DNA of 64,000 nucleotides from Microbulbifer sp. VAAF005 (GCF_030012985.1 NZ_CP120233.1:1526001-1590000), one strand, 5' to 3'; shown: positions 36,706 to 48,050, numbered from the stretch's first letter. Made by a program: numbers and translations. Notes: generated from the sequence alone by a model not told the origin.

Positions 36706-37833
36706 TTGCGATATCCAGCAATAGACATCACTAGAGGTATATTAGTAATTATTATGGCCCTCGACCATACTCGAGATTATTGGACTTCGACCCAGTTTGA
36801 CCCATTGGATCTATCCCAATCGTCCATCGCTTTGTTTTTAACTCGTTGGATCACGCATATATGTGCTCCTGGATTTATATTTCTTACAGGATTAAGTGCC
36901 TACTTTCACGGTAAAAAACTTAACTCCAAGCCGGAGTTGGCAAAATTCTTAATACTTCGAGGGTTAGTACTAGTTATCCTCGAACTAACCTTGGTAAACC
37001 TCTCTTGGCAGTTTGCTTATAATTACGCTTTTGTACAGGTAATCTGGGCACTGGGGGTATCCATGATCATACTGGCGGGCTTAATCTATTTGCCAATAAT
37101 ATGGACCACCATCGTTTGCCTGGCCGTAATATCCTTACATGGATACCTGAATGATGACTTCATGCGCCAGCTATTAGGTGGCTATGAATGGCTTTGGATT
37201 CTTGCGCATGTACGCACTAGTTTTAGACTTTTCGAGTTCAACACCGGGATTTTTGCTGCTTACAATATTATTCCCCTCTTTGCTCTTATGTACCTAGGTT
37301 ATGTATTTGGGCCTCTTTACGAGATGGCAAACAAGCAACGAGTGCGTCTACTAATAACAACAGCAACTGCGCTATCGATTATATTTATTGCGGTTAGACT
37401 AATAGGCTTTGGCGACCCCAATGATTGGAATTCACAGCAGGGGCTTCTGGGCTTTATCAACACCGCCAAATACCCAATGTCGTTCAACTATATCCTTATG
37501 ACAATGAGTATAGTTTTCCTGATCATGGCTACCGTTGAAAATCGACAAAACCGAATACTGGATGTATTGCTCCTCTTTGGGCAGGCCTCATTGTTCTTCT
37601 ATTTACTCCATGTCCCAGTGATCAATCTGTCCGCACATCTATGGAGCTACTTAGAGTTTGGAGTAGCAACCAACTTCTTCAACGGCTCCAAAGTATGGCC
37701 TGAAGGCTACACACCTAATTTACTGAGAACCTATGCCTACTGGATTGCTCTGATTGCGATACTTTACTATCCCTGCAAGAAATATCTTCAAAAGAAAAAA
37801 GAAAGTGGATCGGTGATATACTCCTACGTATAA
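36706..37833 (+). CDS. DUF1624/heparan-alpha-glucosaminide N-acetyltransferase-like membrane protein
   Basis: A 375-aa polytopic membrane protein with about ten hydrophobic helices. The N-terminal motif RYPAIDITRGILVIIMALDH, then FLTRWITHICAPGFIFLTG, is the signature of the DUF1624 (HGSNAT catalytic-like) family in the acyltransferase-3-type clan. It probably transfers an acetyl group from a cytoplasmic donor to an extracytoplasmic acceptor, but the substrate is unknown. The TTG start is supported by TTTGGAGAT upstream. Confidence 0.8.
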   Translation: MRYPAIDITRGILVIIMALDHTRDYWTSTQFDPLDLSQSSIALFLTRWITHICAPGFIFLTGLSAYFHGKKLNSKPELAKFLILRGLVLVILELTLVNLSWQFAYNYAFVQVIWALGVSMIILAGLIYLPIIWTTIVCLAVISLHGYLNDDFMRQLLGGYEWLWILAHVRTSFRLFEFNTGIFAAYNIIPLFALMYLGYVFGPLYEMANKQRVRLLITTATALSIIFIAVRLIGFGDPNDWNSQQGLLGFINTAKYPMSFNYILMTMSIVFLIMATVENRQNRILDVLLLFGQASLFFYLLHVPVINLSAHLWSYLEFGVATNFFNGSKVWPEGYTPNLLRTYAYWIALIAILYYPCKKYLQKKKESGSVIYSYV

Positions 37834-37921
37834 CTCTCGGAACAATTTTATTTCGTATATTGAAAATTCTGTTCTGGGGTGAGCAAAGCCCCAGAGTTGC
37901 CTCCCAATCAGGACGATATAG

Positions 37922-38395
37922 ATGTTGCAAAAAATAGACCATTGGATTGATCAAACACTGATAGACTTCAAAGAAGAGAGACAATCTTGCGCAAGGTTCA
38001 CAGAGAAGTTTTCAGGGTATTATACGGAAGAATTTCTTAGCAAAAGCTACTTTGTAGTGGTTGATAATATTCCAAAACCGAGGTTTCCCGAGCTCTACCA
38101 GGCTGGTCTGGGTGACTTTGTCGACATGGAAGTAGCCGGTATCACTTACAAAGATACCTACTTTGTCAAAATACCTTTTGCTGCGGACATTTCCCTCCAT
38201 TTCCATGAGTTAGTCCATGTCCACCAATGGTCTCTCTTGGGAGCAGAGTCATTTATCAAACGTTATATCAGTGAAATTCAGACCTACGGCTACAACGGTG
38301 CACCTCTGGAAAAAATGGCCTACAACCTGCAAGATAGATTTATGGGCAATTGCACTCCAACAGATGTTTTAAGTTACGTTCAGAATCATTTGTAA
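37922..38395 (+). CDS. Putative zinc metalloprotein with HELVH motif
   Basis: A 157-aa protein I do not recognise by family. It has HFHELVHVHQW (HExxH) at about residues 97-107, followed about 30 residues later by APLEKMAYNLQDRF, whose Glu could be the third zinc ligand of a gluzincin-like site. No signal peptide is visible. The gene is AT-rich like its neighbours and lies 88 bp after the DUF1624 gene. Confidence 0.6.
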   Translation: MLQKIDHWIDQTLIDFKEERQSCARFTEKFSGYYTEEFLSKSYFVVVDNIPKPRFPELYQAGLGDFVDMEVAGITYKDTYFVKIPFAADISLHFHELVHVHQWSLLGAESFIKRYISEIQTYGYNGAPLEKMAYNLQDRFMGNCTPTDVLSYVQNHL

Positions 38396-38573
38396 GGACT
38401 CAATGATCATTGGACTTCATCTATAAAAAGGTTACCTTCTGGATAAGTGAAAGTGACCTTTGTGCTACCAGCCAAAATTGATCTTATTGACAGGCTAAAC
38501 ATTTCTACTAAAGCCTGATCATCAAGACACAAACTATAATTTATTGAGTTTTATAGTTTACAAGCTCCACACC

Positions 38574-39335
38574 ATGCTACAAGCAACCCGACTCTTCCTG
38601 ATCTTTGCTGCCCTATCCACCTTAAATCTGGCATCAGCAACAACATGTAAGCCCATATTCAATCATCAAGATGACAAAGTGGCCAAGAACAATCGCTGCA
38701 CTAAAATCAGCTTTCAATCAAGCAATACGGAAGGATCTGCTGTTATTATTATGGATGGCGATATCAAAGGCTCCTGCGCTTATACATCTGCGGTTCAGTG
38801 CGGGAATACCGAGATTAGAATGAAAGATATTTCAGCAATTGACTTTAAGGTTGACGTGCCCCCAGGTAAATGTGGTGCTAAAGAGTGGATTGCCGTTTAT
38901 ATGTTCCCCTGGTGTGGACAACCCGGTGGATGTTGGGCCGGGGGGCAGCGGGAAGTCGATTTTGTAGAAACAACAGGCTCCAATGGTCCGGGAGGTTTCG
39001 CTTCCAATTGGGGAGGGCTTCCCAAACAGGCGGCGTGGACAAGCCAAACAGGTCCCCTACAGGTGAAGAGTGGTGCCCAACAGCATATAACTTTTACATC
39101 CAGGAAAATCATATCGGGTGAAGCTAGTGGAACCTATCAATGGGATATAAGAGTGTGTGAAGCATCTGCGTCTAAGTGCGATGATTCAAATCAGCTTTGG
39201 CATGCCTACCGGGAAAAGGGGCCTGTAATTTTTGATGAATCCATGATGATCGTGATCGACAACTGGGGCGTCAACAATCCACCCCAGCCAGGTTGCACGT
39301 TAAAAATAACGGATATGCTAATCACCAAATATTAG
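38574..39335 (+). CDS. Secreted Cys-rich protein with GH16-like catalytic motif
   Basis: A 253-aa exported protein with a signal peptide ending ASATT near residue 23. It has about ten Cys, suggesting disulfides. The motif REVDFVET places Glu127, Asp129 and Glu132 in the ExDxxE pattern used by GH16 glucanases, preceded by a Gly/Trp-rich loop (CGQPGGCWAGG) and followed by GGFASNWGG. This suggests a concanavalin-fold polysaccharide-binding or -cutting protein, but overall similarity to GH16 is only by motif. The ATG at 38574 begins the signal peptide; a TTG 10 codons upstream is less likely. Convergent with tamB. Confidence 0.55.
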   Translation: MLQATRLFLIFAALSTLNLASATTCKPIFNHQDDKVAKNNRCTKISFQSSNTEGSAVIIMDGDIKGSCAYTSAVQCGNTEIRMKDISAIDFKVDVPPGKCGAKEWIAVYMFPWCGQPGGCWAGGQREVDFVETTGSNGPGGFASNWGGLPKQAAWTSQTGPLQVKSGAQQHITFTSRKIISGEASGTYQWDIRVCEASASKCDDSNQLWHAYREKGPVIFDESMMIVIDNWGVNNPPQPGCTLKITDMLITKY

Positions 39336-39375
39336 CGATGCTTTCTACAACGATAGGGGGTTAGTGGCGAAAACC

Positions 39376-42300
39376 CTAATAATCTTTTTTCCACTGTAAC
39401 TCTACACTACCGGAACCACTGTCACCGTCATCGGCACTTTTGAACTCCAGGTTGAGGTTATCCCTAAGTTCTATTTGCATCTCCGCCTGCCAGGGACTGA
39501 GAGGATCGGTACTTCTCTGTAATTCCACATAAATTCGATTGGTAATATATTTGCCCAAGCTCAATGCGTACTCATCACCTTCATCTCCCTCCTCCTGCTC
39601 AATATTGAGTGTATCCAGGTGCAACAGCTCGCGTGTCTTAGCGATAGGGTCCAATACCGCTCGACCCGACTGCAAACTGCGAACAACACTAACCAAGCGA
39701 ACAGCCTGTAAAGGTGAAATATCTGATAATGACTTCCCAAAAAGCAATTGCGCCAGTATCTCATCCTGAGAGGCCGAGGGGTCAGAGGTAAATGTAATAT
39801 CCAAGTCCGCAGCAGTACCTGATATCTGCGCGGTTATTTCTCCATCGCTATATTCATAGACACCTTCAACCAGGATAGCGACCTCATTATTCTCGAAGCG
39901 AATTTCTCCATCTTCCAGATCAAATTTCTTACCGAATAAATCAAAGCTGCCGCGAACAATTGTTAATTCGCCAGAGGCTTTTGGCTTATCTGCGGTGCCT
40001 TGAATATCCACCACGCCGCGCAATTGAGAATTTAAGCCAAGTCCGCGCACATAGGATTGCTGATCCAAAACAATCTCTACATCCAATCCGATTTTGCTAA
40101 ACAGGGAGAAGATCGCTGCACCTGTGGGCCATCAACCTGAACTTCCACCACCTGGATTTCCGGAACACTGCTGCCAATCCATTGCTCAATCTGTAAGGCC
40201 AGCGGCTTCAAAGTGAATCGCCCGGTAATTTCTGCATCCTGGGTTGAGCCCGACAAACGGGCATCACCGGATATTGCACCGCGTACTCCCGGTGAGTTCA
40301 GCAAGTGGGCCCGACTGAGGCTTAATACGATGTCAAAACTGGGCGAGCTATCCGGAGGTAAAAAGACCGCCCCTCCCAGGTTTATCCGCCCACCATCACC
40401 ATCGGTAGCGCTTCCTCGTACAATCCGCCACTCCTCAGGAGACAGCTGCGCGTAGAAGTTAATATCCGCAATGCGAGTATGGCTCGGTCGGTGCTCATAA
40501 CGACCATTACTCAATTCGATATCACCGGTTAATAGAGGACGCTGCCAATTTCCGGTACCGTCAACATTGAAACTGAGCAAGCCGCGCATACGGTGGACAC
40601 GGGGATCAATATATTCCGCAATCACTGACAAATCGGCCGTACCGCGCCCCTGCAATTGGAAGGGCACATTTCGCAGGCCACCAGTTTGATTATTCTCAGC
40701 AAATAATTGTTCGAAGATCGGCGCAATCAAGACACTTACTTGGCTATTTACTGCGTTGCTACCGCCGTGTTGGGCAATCAGGGATGCATCCAGCTCTCCA
40801 TTCTCTGTCTGCCAATCCAACACTATCGAAAGCGGTTGAACCTGAATTCCGCGCTGCCCTAGCCCCAGGGCTTCTCCTGTAGCGCGCAACTCCCCTTGGA
40901 ATTCAGGCTGCTTGGGACTTCCACCAATACTGGCATAAAGGCTGACATCACCATTACCCGCCCTACCGCTGGAAAAACTATTCGCCAAATCCGATAGATC
41001 ACCCTGGCCGCGCAACTCTAAATCCAGTCGCTCTGCATTCAAGCTACCCAGTATCGATAATTGGTTGCGACCCGCCCAGAGCAGCTCGATACCATCAGTT
41101 ACCAGACTCCTGTCTGCATAGTCCAAAGTACCCTGTAAATGCCAGGGCTCCAGATGAAACTCTCCCTGGGCGATCAGGTTGGTTTTAATCTGCGGGTTTG
41201 AAATAGCCCCATCAACCCTGCCATCCAAGCTCAACTCCCCTTCAAGGGAGTTAGGGAGAGAGAGACCGACGAGATCTACCAGGAACAGCGGTAGATTGCG
41301 CGCGCCCATATCAATTTGTAATCGGTCTTGCCTAGGTTCGATAGAGCCATCGGCCTGCAACAATGCCACCCCCACCCGACCCAACTGCTGGGCATCCTCA
41401 GCGAGGGCTGTCAGGCGGCTTTGGCTCTGTAGGGGCTCCGGCTCCCCTTTATCAAAACCTGAGGCAATCACGGGGGACTGAGGGCCTCTGCTTGAGGATG
41501 AACCAAACTGGTTGCCATTGCCGTTGGTAAATAACTCCAATCGCAGGTCACTGACCTCTATCAGGTCCATATCGCCACTGGCTTCCCCTTTTAAGTTAAA
41601 GGGGTAATCCTGCGCGACGCCATTGGAATCCAGTAAAATACTTACCTGGGGATTACTCCACTCTCCCCGGACTGTTACTTCGGAAGTCCCCCTAGACTTA
41701 CCCCCTGCCTCGGTAACTCCAAGGTCATCGCGCAAGCTGATATTTTTGCCGTCGATCTGCCCGTGTAAATCCAGCTGCTTCTGTTCAATATCAAGCTGAC
41801 CGATTACTTCCAGATTTAGCTTCTCACCAGTAAACACCAATTCATCAATGGTCAGCGCGTGCAGGTTTCCACTTATCGCCGCCGACAACTCACCCTGTAA
41901 GTCGTGGTAAGCACTCACTGCACTCAGAGACAAATTGAGGTTTGGGTTTTTCCATGAGCCGATTGCCTCCACACGCAACTGGTGCAAGGTGCCGGATAAA
42001 GCAGTGGGAATAACTACCCTATCAGCCCGGGGTAGCGAAGCTGCAAGCAGGCGAATTTCTTCAACACCCAACTCATCAATCTCTCCCACCAAATCCAGTG
42101 CTTTCAAATTCGTATCTACAGTACCGAGCACTTCGATCCGTGCACCGGCAAAGTGCAAAGACAAGGCTTGCAAGTCAATCACACCTGCCTGGGTATCGAC
42201 CCGGCCTTCCAATTGCAGGGGCTGCTGCCGATAGCTGCTTTCCACTTGTAAGCTGCCATTAATATTCGGCTGTTGCAGGGAGCCCTGCACCGAAAAATCT

Positions 42301-43379
42301 GCGCTGAGCCAACCACTGTCCAGGATATCCTGCCAAGGGCGGGAAAGTGTTAGCGGGATTTGATTGAGGTTAACTGTCCCATTGACACCGTCCGCGCTAA
42401 TGTTGCCTTTAATCGTACTGCGCCGCTCATCCACTCGCAGCCAAATCCCCGTTGAAGATAAGCGCCAGGGATTGATATCGGCTTCGATTCTTCCTGTCAG
42501 ATCCAGTTGATGTTCTGCTAGAGGAGCTGCGATCGAATTAATATCCAGCAGCAGTTTTTCACCCTGCTTACGTAGGGATAATTCACCGCGAGCATCCAAT
42601 ACCTGATTTTCCGGCAGATGCAGCTGTCGACTGACAAACCCCTGGCCCACCTCACTGGTAGAGAAATCGATTACAAAGCGCTCGCCCTGCATCCGGCCAT
42701 TTACAGTGAGATTAAACTCGGAACCATTCAGCTCACTCACTTCGATAAATAGCTGCGCCGGTTTACCCTGCCAGCGGTATTGGGCGTTAGCCTGAATAGC
42801 AACAGGGGGAATCCCCTTCAACCGGCTGTCCACCAATTGCAGGCGAGCTATATCCAGCTGCGCCAAGCGAAACCCGGGAACTAGCAACTCCCAAGTAGTC
42901 GATGGCTGCTCCTCACTGACAACTTCAACCTCCTCTTCGCCGGAATCTGCCAGCGCAGAGAGAAGTTCATTGAGGATATTCAGGTTGAGCAGTAAATCTT
43001 TGGCCCCCACTCGCTCGATATCGATGGGATTTCGGGACAAGCTGTTGAGATTAACTTCCAGGTCCTGGGCTTCGGCAAGCGTATTAGCTCGATAGTCAAT
43101 TCTCAGTCGCTCGAAAAACCAAAATCCTAATTTTTCACTGCGAATTCCCTCTGCCTCAATTTCGAGGTCGTCCACCAGTTGCTCGGCAGCGTAAAAAGCC
43201 CCACGAGTAAGGCCGACGCGCCCCGGTTCCGTGCTGAGGAAATAGATAGCGGACATCAGGAGGAACAGACAAATGCCTGTTACCAGGGAACCCCCAGCAC
43301 CCAGAGAGCGCCAGAGCCCACGCAGGAAAGCACCCACCCAGTGGGCAACGCCCAGCGCAAACAGGCCCAACCAGCGCAT
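39376..43379 (-). CDS. tamB: TamB, AsmA-like translocation module, frameshifted once
   Basis: TamB is the inner-membrane-anchored, periplasm-spanning partner of TamA, now viewed as a bridge-like lipid transporter as well as an autotransporter assembly factor. The N-terminus has one transmembrane helix (LVTGICLFLLMSAIYFLS), then about 1,200 residues of beta-rich repeats, and a C-terminal TamB domain (FDLFGKKFDLEDGEIRFEN, LAQLLFGKSLSDISPLQA). The frame is broken near 40104-40106, where one more G/C base converts SSPCLAKSDW* into SSPLFSKIGLDVEI and gives 1,334 aa. TamA stop and TamB start overlap (TGATG). The break is most likely a sequence error. Confidence 0.87.
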
Positions 43380-45178
43380 CAGAATGCCTGCCCCAAGCTC
43401 ACATACACCTGATAGCGATCATCGATGCCCTCACGGCGATCGAGAGGAAAGGCGATGTCCATGCGGATAGGGGCAAAGGAGGTGATATAGCGCACGCCAA
43501 AACCCGTTCCCCAAAACAGGTCGGAAAACTTGGGCGCTGCGTCCTCATAGGCATTGCCGCCATCGAGAAAAATCACACCTCCCCAGGTATCCGTAAAACG
43601 AAAACGGCCCTCAAAAGAAATCTCGCTAAGTCCCCGACCACCGATAGCATCGGAGAGGGTTTCCTCACCCTCATCATTAATCTCAATAAGTCGCGGACCC
43701 AACTCCTGGTAACCATAACCCCGCACGGAGCCACCGCCACCGGCATAAAAGCGCTCATCCGCAGGCAGCTCAAGATTCGACTCTCCTGTAATTGCCCCGG
43801 CTTTCAACCTTATTGCCAAGGTGGGCTTATAACGCCAGTCATCGGCTGTTTTATACGCAGTGAGCTGTAGGGTATTTTTAATAAAGGTGGTGTTGGTATT
43901 TCTAAGATCGATATAGGGTTTTACTTCCAACGCAGAAGTGGCGCCACGGCGGGCATCCAGGGGTTTGTCTGTCGTGTTTAATTTAAAGCCCAAGGGGAAA
44001 GCTAACAGCGTGTAGTTTTCATCGGGATCATCTGCTTCAACTGCCCCTTCCACCTTCTCGTCCACTTCACTGAATTTCAGCTCAGCGCCACCACTCAGCG
44101 TGCGATGCTTACTGATTTTTCTCGATACCAGTGCACTGAATGTCAGGGACTCTGAACGGTAGGAATCAACATCCTCTCCTTCCAAAGCAATACTGGCGGT
44201 CAAGCGTTGCTTGTCATGGAAGAAACGGGGAATAGTTAGCTTGCCTTCCAGGGTTTGCTTTACCTCGTTCAGCTTACTTTCGACTTCAATTTTTTCCCCA
44301 CGATGGAAAACATTGCGATGTTCCCAGGCTGCTGAAATACCGGCTCCCTCATCAGAGGTGTACCCCACCCCCAAGGTTATGGTGCGGTGATTGCGCTCCT
44401 GAATAACAAAAGTAACATCCACCAACCCATCGTAGGGTTCAGAAACTTCAGTATTTACATTGGCAATTAAGTTGGTGCGCAGCAGGCGCAACTGCGCAGC
44501 ATCCAGTTTACTGCGGCTGAAGCAATCCCCGGATTTAATCTTGACCTTATCCAACAGGTAGTCCTCTTCGATAGAGGTGACTCCTTCAATGCGGACTTGG
44601 CCAACATGGACTTCGGGGCTGGGGGCCACCCGATATTCCAGTCTCGCAGCAGCTTCCCGGTGAATCACCGTTGCCTGGTAGCTGACATCCACATTCAACA
44701 GACAGGCATTTTCATTGAGGTACTTGGTAATTTTTTCTACGCCCTCAAGTACCTTGCTGGCAATCAGGGGATCTCCAACATGGATAGGCAAACCACTAAA
44801 GCCTGCCCGCAAACCGGCCGGCATAATAATATCCAGGCTCTTGATATGGTACTGGGGGCCGGGAGTGACACTATAGAAAATTTGGTTGCCAGAAACAGAC
44901 TCATACACAGTGGCATCATAATATCCCTGCGCACGCAGTAATTTTTCCAGGTTACCCCGCTCATAGTGCGCAATATCCGCCGGATCTTCGTAGTTTTCCA
45001 GCGCACTACTGTTCTTGCGCAACTCGTTGAGTTCGGAGGTCAATTTTTCCTGCAGCTGGGGATCGCCCTGCACCAGCAGGGTAAAACCCGGCAAGCGATC
45101 AAAAAATGGGATGGCTGCTGCCAGCTGCATTGGCAGCGCTAGAAGGGCAACAAGTAGGGAGACAAAGAGAATTCGCAA
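43379..45178 (-). CDS. tamA: TamA, outer-membrane Omp85-family assembly protein
   Basis: A 599-aa Omp85 protein: signal peptide (ILFVSLLVALLALPMQLAAA), three POTRA domains (about 25-265) and a 16-strand beta-barrel of the BamA type. The barrel contains the Omp85 motif VRGYGYQELGPR (xRGY) and ends with a Phe (YVSLGQAF) as the beta signal. It works with TamB. The start lies 150 bp after the small membrane-protein gene on the same strand. Confidence 0.93.
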   Translation of the reverse strand: MRILFVSLLVALLALPMQLAAAIPFFDRLPGFTLLVQGDPQLQEKLTSELNELRKNSSALENYEDPADIAHYERGNLEKLLRAQGYYDATVYESVSGNQIFYSVTPGPQYHIKSLDIIMPAGLRAGFSGLPIHVGDPLIASKVLEGVEKITKYLNENACLLNVDVSYQATVIHREAAARLEYRVAPSPEVHVGQVRIEGVTSIEEDYLLDKVKIKSGDCFSRSKLDAAQLRLLRTNLIANVNTEVSEPYDGLVDVTFVIQERNHRTITLGVGYTSDEGAGISAAWEHRNVFHRGEKIEVESKLNEVKQTLEGKLTIPRFFHDKQRLTASIALEGEDVDSYRSESLTFSALVSRKISKHRTLSGGAELKFSEVDEKVEGAVEADDPDENYTLLAFPLGFKLNTTDKPLDARRGATSALEVKPYIDLRNTNTTFIKNTLQLTAYKTADDWRYKPTLAIRLKAGAITGESNLELPADERFYAGGGGSVRGYGYQELGPRLIEINDEGEETLSDAIGGRGLSEISFEGRFRFTDTWGGVIFLDGGNAYEDAAPKFSDLFWGTGFGVRYITSFAPIRMDIAFPLDRREGIDDRYQVYVSLGQAF

Positions 45179-45328
45179 GATCTTTATCCAATGTCAGTAG
45201 CGGCTACTCCGCAAAAAATCCGGGTATCCGTTCCCTCCGTAGGCTGGAATATCCAGCTGATGACAACAGCTGGGATAATTAAATCGACTTATTGAGCAGC
45301 CAATAAGCCGATTCGGCGTTTGGGACTT

Positions 45329-45703
45329 CTATGGCTGTGTGCCTTGGCTGGGCATTAAGGGATTACAATCCTGGATAATCACCTGCCCTTCCAGAATATT
45401 TCCTTTGGAATACTCCGTGAAAATACACTGGTTAGTCTTGGGGTTATAATTCTCGATCCACAAATTATCTTCTTTCCAGGTGGCGCCGATATGGCGGTAC
45501 CCATCGGGCACAGAGATACGCATGACCCCGCCAAAACGCTTCACGAAAACCTGCTCATAGTGAAAGTAGTAGGCAAGCCAGCCGCCAACAAAGAAAACCG
45601 CAGCCACGATTGCGCCGATCTTAAGGCTGCCCAGGCGACTGCCGATAAAAAGAGAAGCAATAACCAGGGCAATCACCGCTGCCCAGTACAAATAAGTAAC
45701 CAT
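45329..45703 (-). CDS. Small two-helix membrane protein of unknown function
   Basis: A 124-aa protein not recognised. The first 55 residues form two hydrophobic helices (YWAAVIALVIASLFIG and IGAIVAAVFFVGGWLAYYF). The rest is soluble with two Cys (TNQCIFTEY, VIIQDCNPL), perhaps a periplasmic disulfide. It lies upstream of tamA on the same strand, so they could be co-transcribed. Confidence 0.65.
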   Translation of the reverse strand: MVTYLYWAAVIALVIASLFIGSRLGSLKIGAIVAAVFFVGGWLAYYFHYEQVFVKRFGGVMRISVPDGYRHIGATWKEDNLWIENYNPKTNQCIFTEYSKGNILEGQVIIQDCNPLMPSQGTQP

Positions 45704-45803
45704 GACTGTTTTTCTACCGTAAATTATTGGTGTTTATAAAGTGAAGGGTAGCGCAGAACCGCAGCAAACTAAATGGCGCCGGGTTACGCTCCCTTACTCC
45801 TAA

Positions 45804-46066
45804 GGAGCCTCTGAATAACTCCGTAATGCCTCTGCGGGCCTTGAAGGTTGCAGATGTTAGGCGCAGCTCGCCGCGAATGGCCATAGCCCTTTGCAAGAGC
45901 TGCAACGCAGCAGCTGTGGCCTTCAAGGCCCGCCCTTCGGGGCATGCAGAGCGATCCACACTCCGCGTTGCGACCTCTTGAAAGGTCTAGACATTCCTGC
46001 GAAGCCGCGCCTTGATTGTGAACCGCTCTGCATGCCAGAGGTATCACGGAGTTGTTCAGAGGCTCC
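45804..46066. mobile_element. 263-bp MITE with 31-bp terminal inverted repeats and CTAA target duplication
   Basis: The left end (45804-45834, starting GGAGCCTCTGAATAACTCCG) and the reverse complement of the right end (46036-46066) agree at 28 of 31 positions. CTAA stands immediately outside both ends (45800-45803, 46067-46070), a four-base duplication of the YTAR kind made by IS5-family transposases. Two internal inverted pairs are present (GGGCCTTGAAGG/CCTTCAAGGCCC and GCATGCAGAGCG/CGCTCTGCATGC). There is no transposase frame, so it is a non-autonomous miniature element. It ends two bases before the TSD and six bases from the acetoacetyl-CoA ligase stop codon. Confidence 0.85.
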
Positions 46067-46071
46067 CTAAC

Positions 46072-48050
46072 TTACTCCTCTGCCAACTCCGGCAGCTTTT
46101 CAAATAACGATAAGGCTTCAGGGTTGGCCAGGGCCTCCTTATTTTTAACCGGTTTACCCTCCACCACATTGCGCACAGCCAGTTCCACAATCTTACCGCT
46201 GATAGTTTTAGGAATATCCGCCACCTGGATCACCTTGGCCGGCACATGGCGAGGCGTGGTATTGGCGCGAATCGTGGAGCGGATTTTCTGGGTCAGATCC
46301 TCGTCCAGTACAACACCCTCTCGCAATACTACAAACAGCACTACCCGTACATCGTCGTGCCAGGGCTGGCCGATACAGATACTATCGAGCACCTCCTCGA
46401 CTTTCTCCACCTGGCGGTAAATCTCTGCGGTTCCGATACGCACACCGCCGGGATTAAGTACTGCATCGGAGCGGCCATAGATCACAACACCACCGTGTGT
46501 CGTAATCTCGGCATAGTCCCCATGCGCCCAAACACCAGGCCAATTTTCAAAATAAGCACCGCGGTACTTGGCTCCATCTGGATCGTTCCAGAAGCCAACC
46601 GGCATACAGGGGAAGGATTTGGAGCAAACCAGCTCCCCTTTCTCTTCAACCACTGCACTGCCTGTATCATTCCAGACTTCCACCGCCATACCCAAGCCAC
46701 GACACTGCAATTCACCGGCATAGACCGGTAGAGTTGGGTTGCCAAGGGCAAAGCAAGACACAATATCGGTGCCGCCGGAAATAGAGGATAAGCAGAGATC
46801 TGCTTTTATATCTCTGTAGACATAGCGGAAGCCTTCGTGGGCCAGCGGAGAGCCTGTGGAGAGCACCGCACGCAAGTTCACCAGTTTGTGGGTCTCCCGG
46901 GGTTTGCAGCCACTCTTCTCCAGCGCAGCAATATATTTGGCACTGGTGCCAAACACACTGATTCCCTCTTCATCGGTCATATCCCATAGACTTTGGGATG
47001 AAGGGTAGAAAGGTGAGCCATCAAACAGCACTAGAGTCGCCCCACAAGCCAGGCCACTCACCAGCCAGTTCCACATCATCCAGCCACAGGTGGTGAAGTA
47101 GAAAAGTGTATCCTCACGGCGCAGATCGCCATGCAAGCGATGCTCCTTCAGGTGCTGGAGCAAAGTGCCCCCACTCCGTGGACGATGCACTTGGGTACAC
47201 CAGTAGTACCTGAGGAGTACATGATGTACAGGGGGTGATTAAATTCTGTTTGTACAAAGGAGAGTTCGCGAGCGGGCGCCGCAGCTTCAAAAGCTTGCAG
47301 TAGTACCGCCTTACCCAGCGGCTCTGCCGCTAGTACCTGAGCAGTTTCCTCTTCTGAGCGCGCAACCGGTACCACTACCAAAGTTTCTATGGATTCGATT
47401 CGCTGCATGATCTCGCGCAGACGCGGCAATGAATCAATAACCTTACCGTTATAGAAGTATCCTTCACAGGCAAATAGCACTTTCGGCTGCACCTGGCCAA
47501 AGCGGTCAAATACTCCATTGATACCAAAGTCTGGTGAGCAGGAGGTCCAGATAGCACCGAGGCTCGTGGTGGCCAACATGGCTACTACGGTATCGATCAC
47601 ATTGGGCATAAAGCCCGCTACCCGATCTCCCTCAACAACGCCTTGGGCAACGAGGGCCGCTGACAGGCGCTCCACCCGATCGTACAGCTCCTTGTAGCTC
47701 AGCTCGCGGCGGCTACCGTTCTCCAGGCGCTCGACCAGGGCAGCCTTGTCATCGCGATATCGCAGCAGGTTCTCAGCAAAGTTCAGGCGTGCCTGTGGAA
47801 ACCACTGCGCACCGGGCATGGAATCGTTACCGAGTGTCTCATCACCCTTATCTGCAGCAATAACTCCGGTGTAATCCCACAACTCCCGCCAGAAAGCTTC
47901 GCGATTATCTACTGACCACTGGTATAAGGCCGCGTAATCATTGAGATCCAGCTGGTATTGCTGGTTGACCCTGCGACGAAATTCATCCATCTGGGTGGCG
48001 GCAATAGCCTCTGCGCTGGGTTGCCAGAGCGGTTGGGAGTTGTCCTTCAT
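46072..48050 (-). CDS. Acetoacetate-CoA ligase, frameshifted once
   Basis: An ANL-superfamily adenylating enzyme that makes acetoacetyl-CoA from acetoacetate, ATP and CoA. The N-terminal ACAS region ([17 protein letters not shown]) is typical of acetoacetyl-CoA synthetase; the A3 motif is [10 protein letters not shown], and later motifs are [19 protein letters not shown] and [12 protein letters not shown]. The frame breaks at a C5/G5 run (47168-47172); one more G joins the parts as [11 protein letters not shown] and gives a normal 659-aa enzyme. A divergent LysR gene at 48217 is probably its regulator. Such genes serve ketone body or leucine/PHB use. Probably intact in the organism. Confidence 0.87.
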
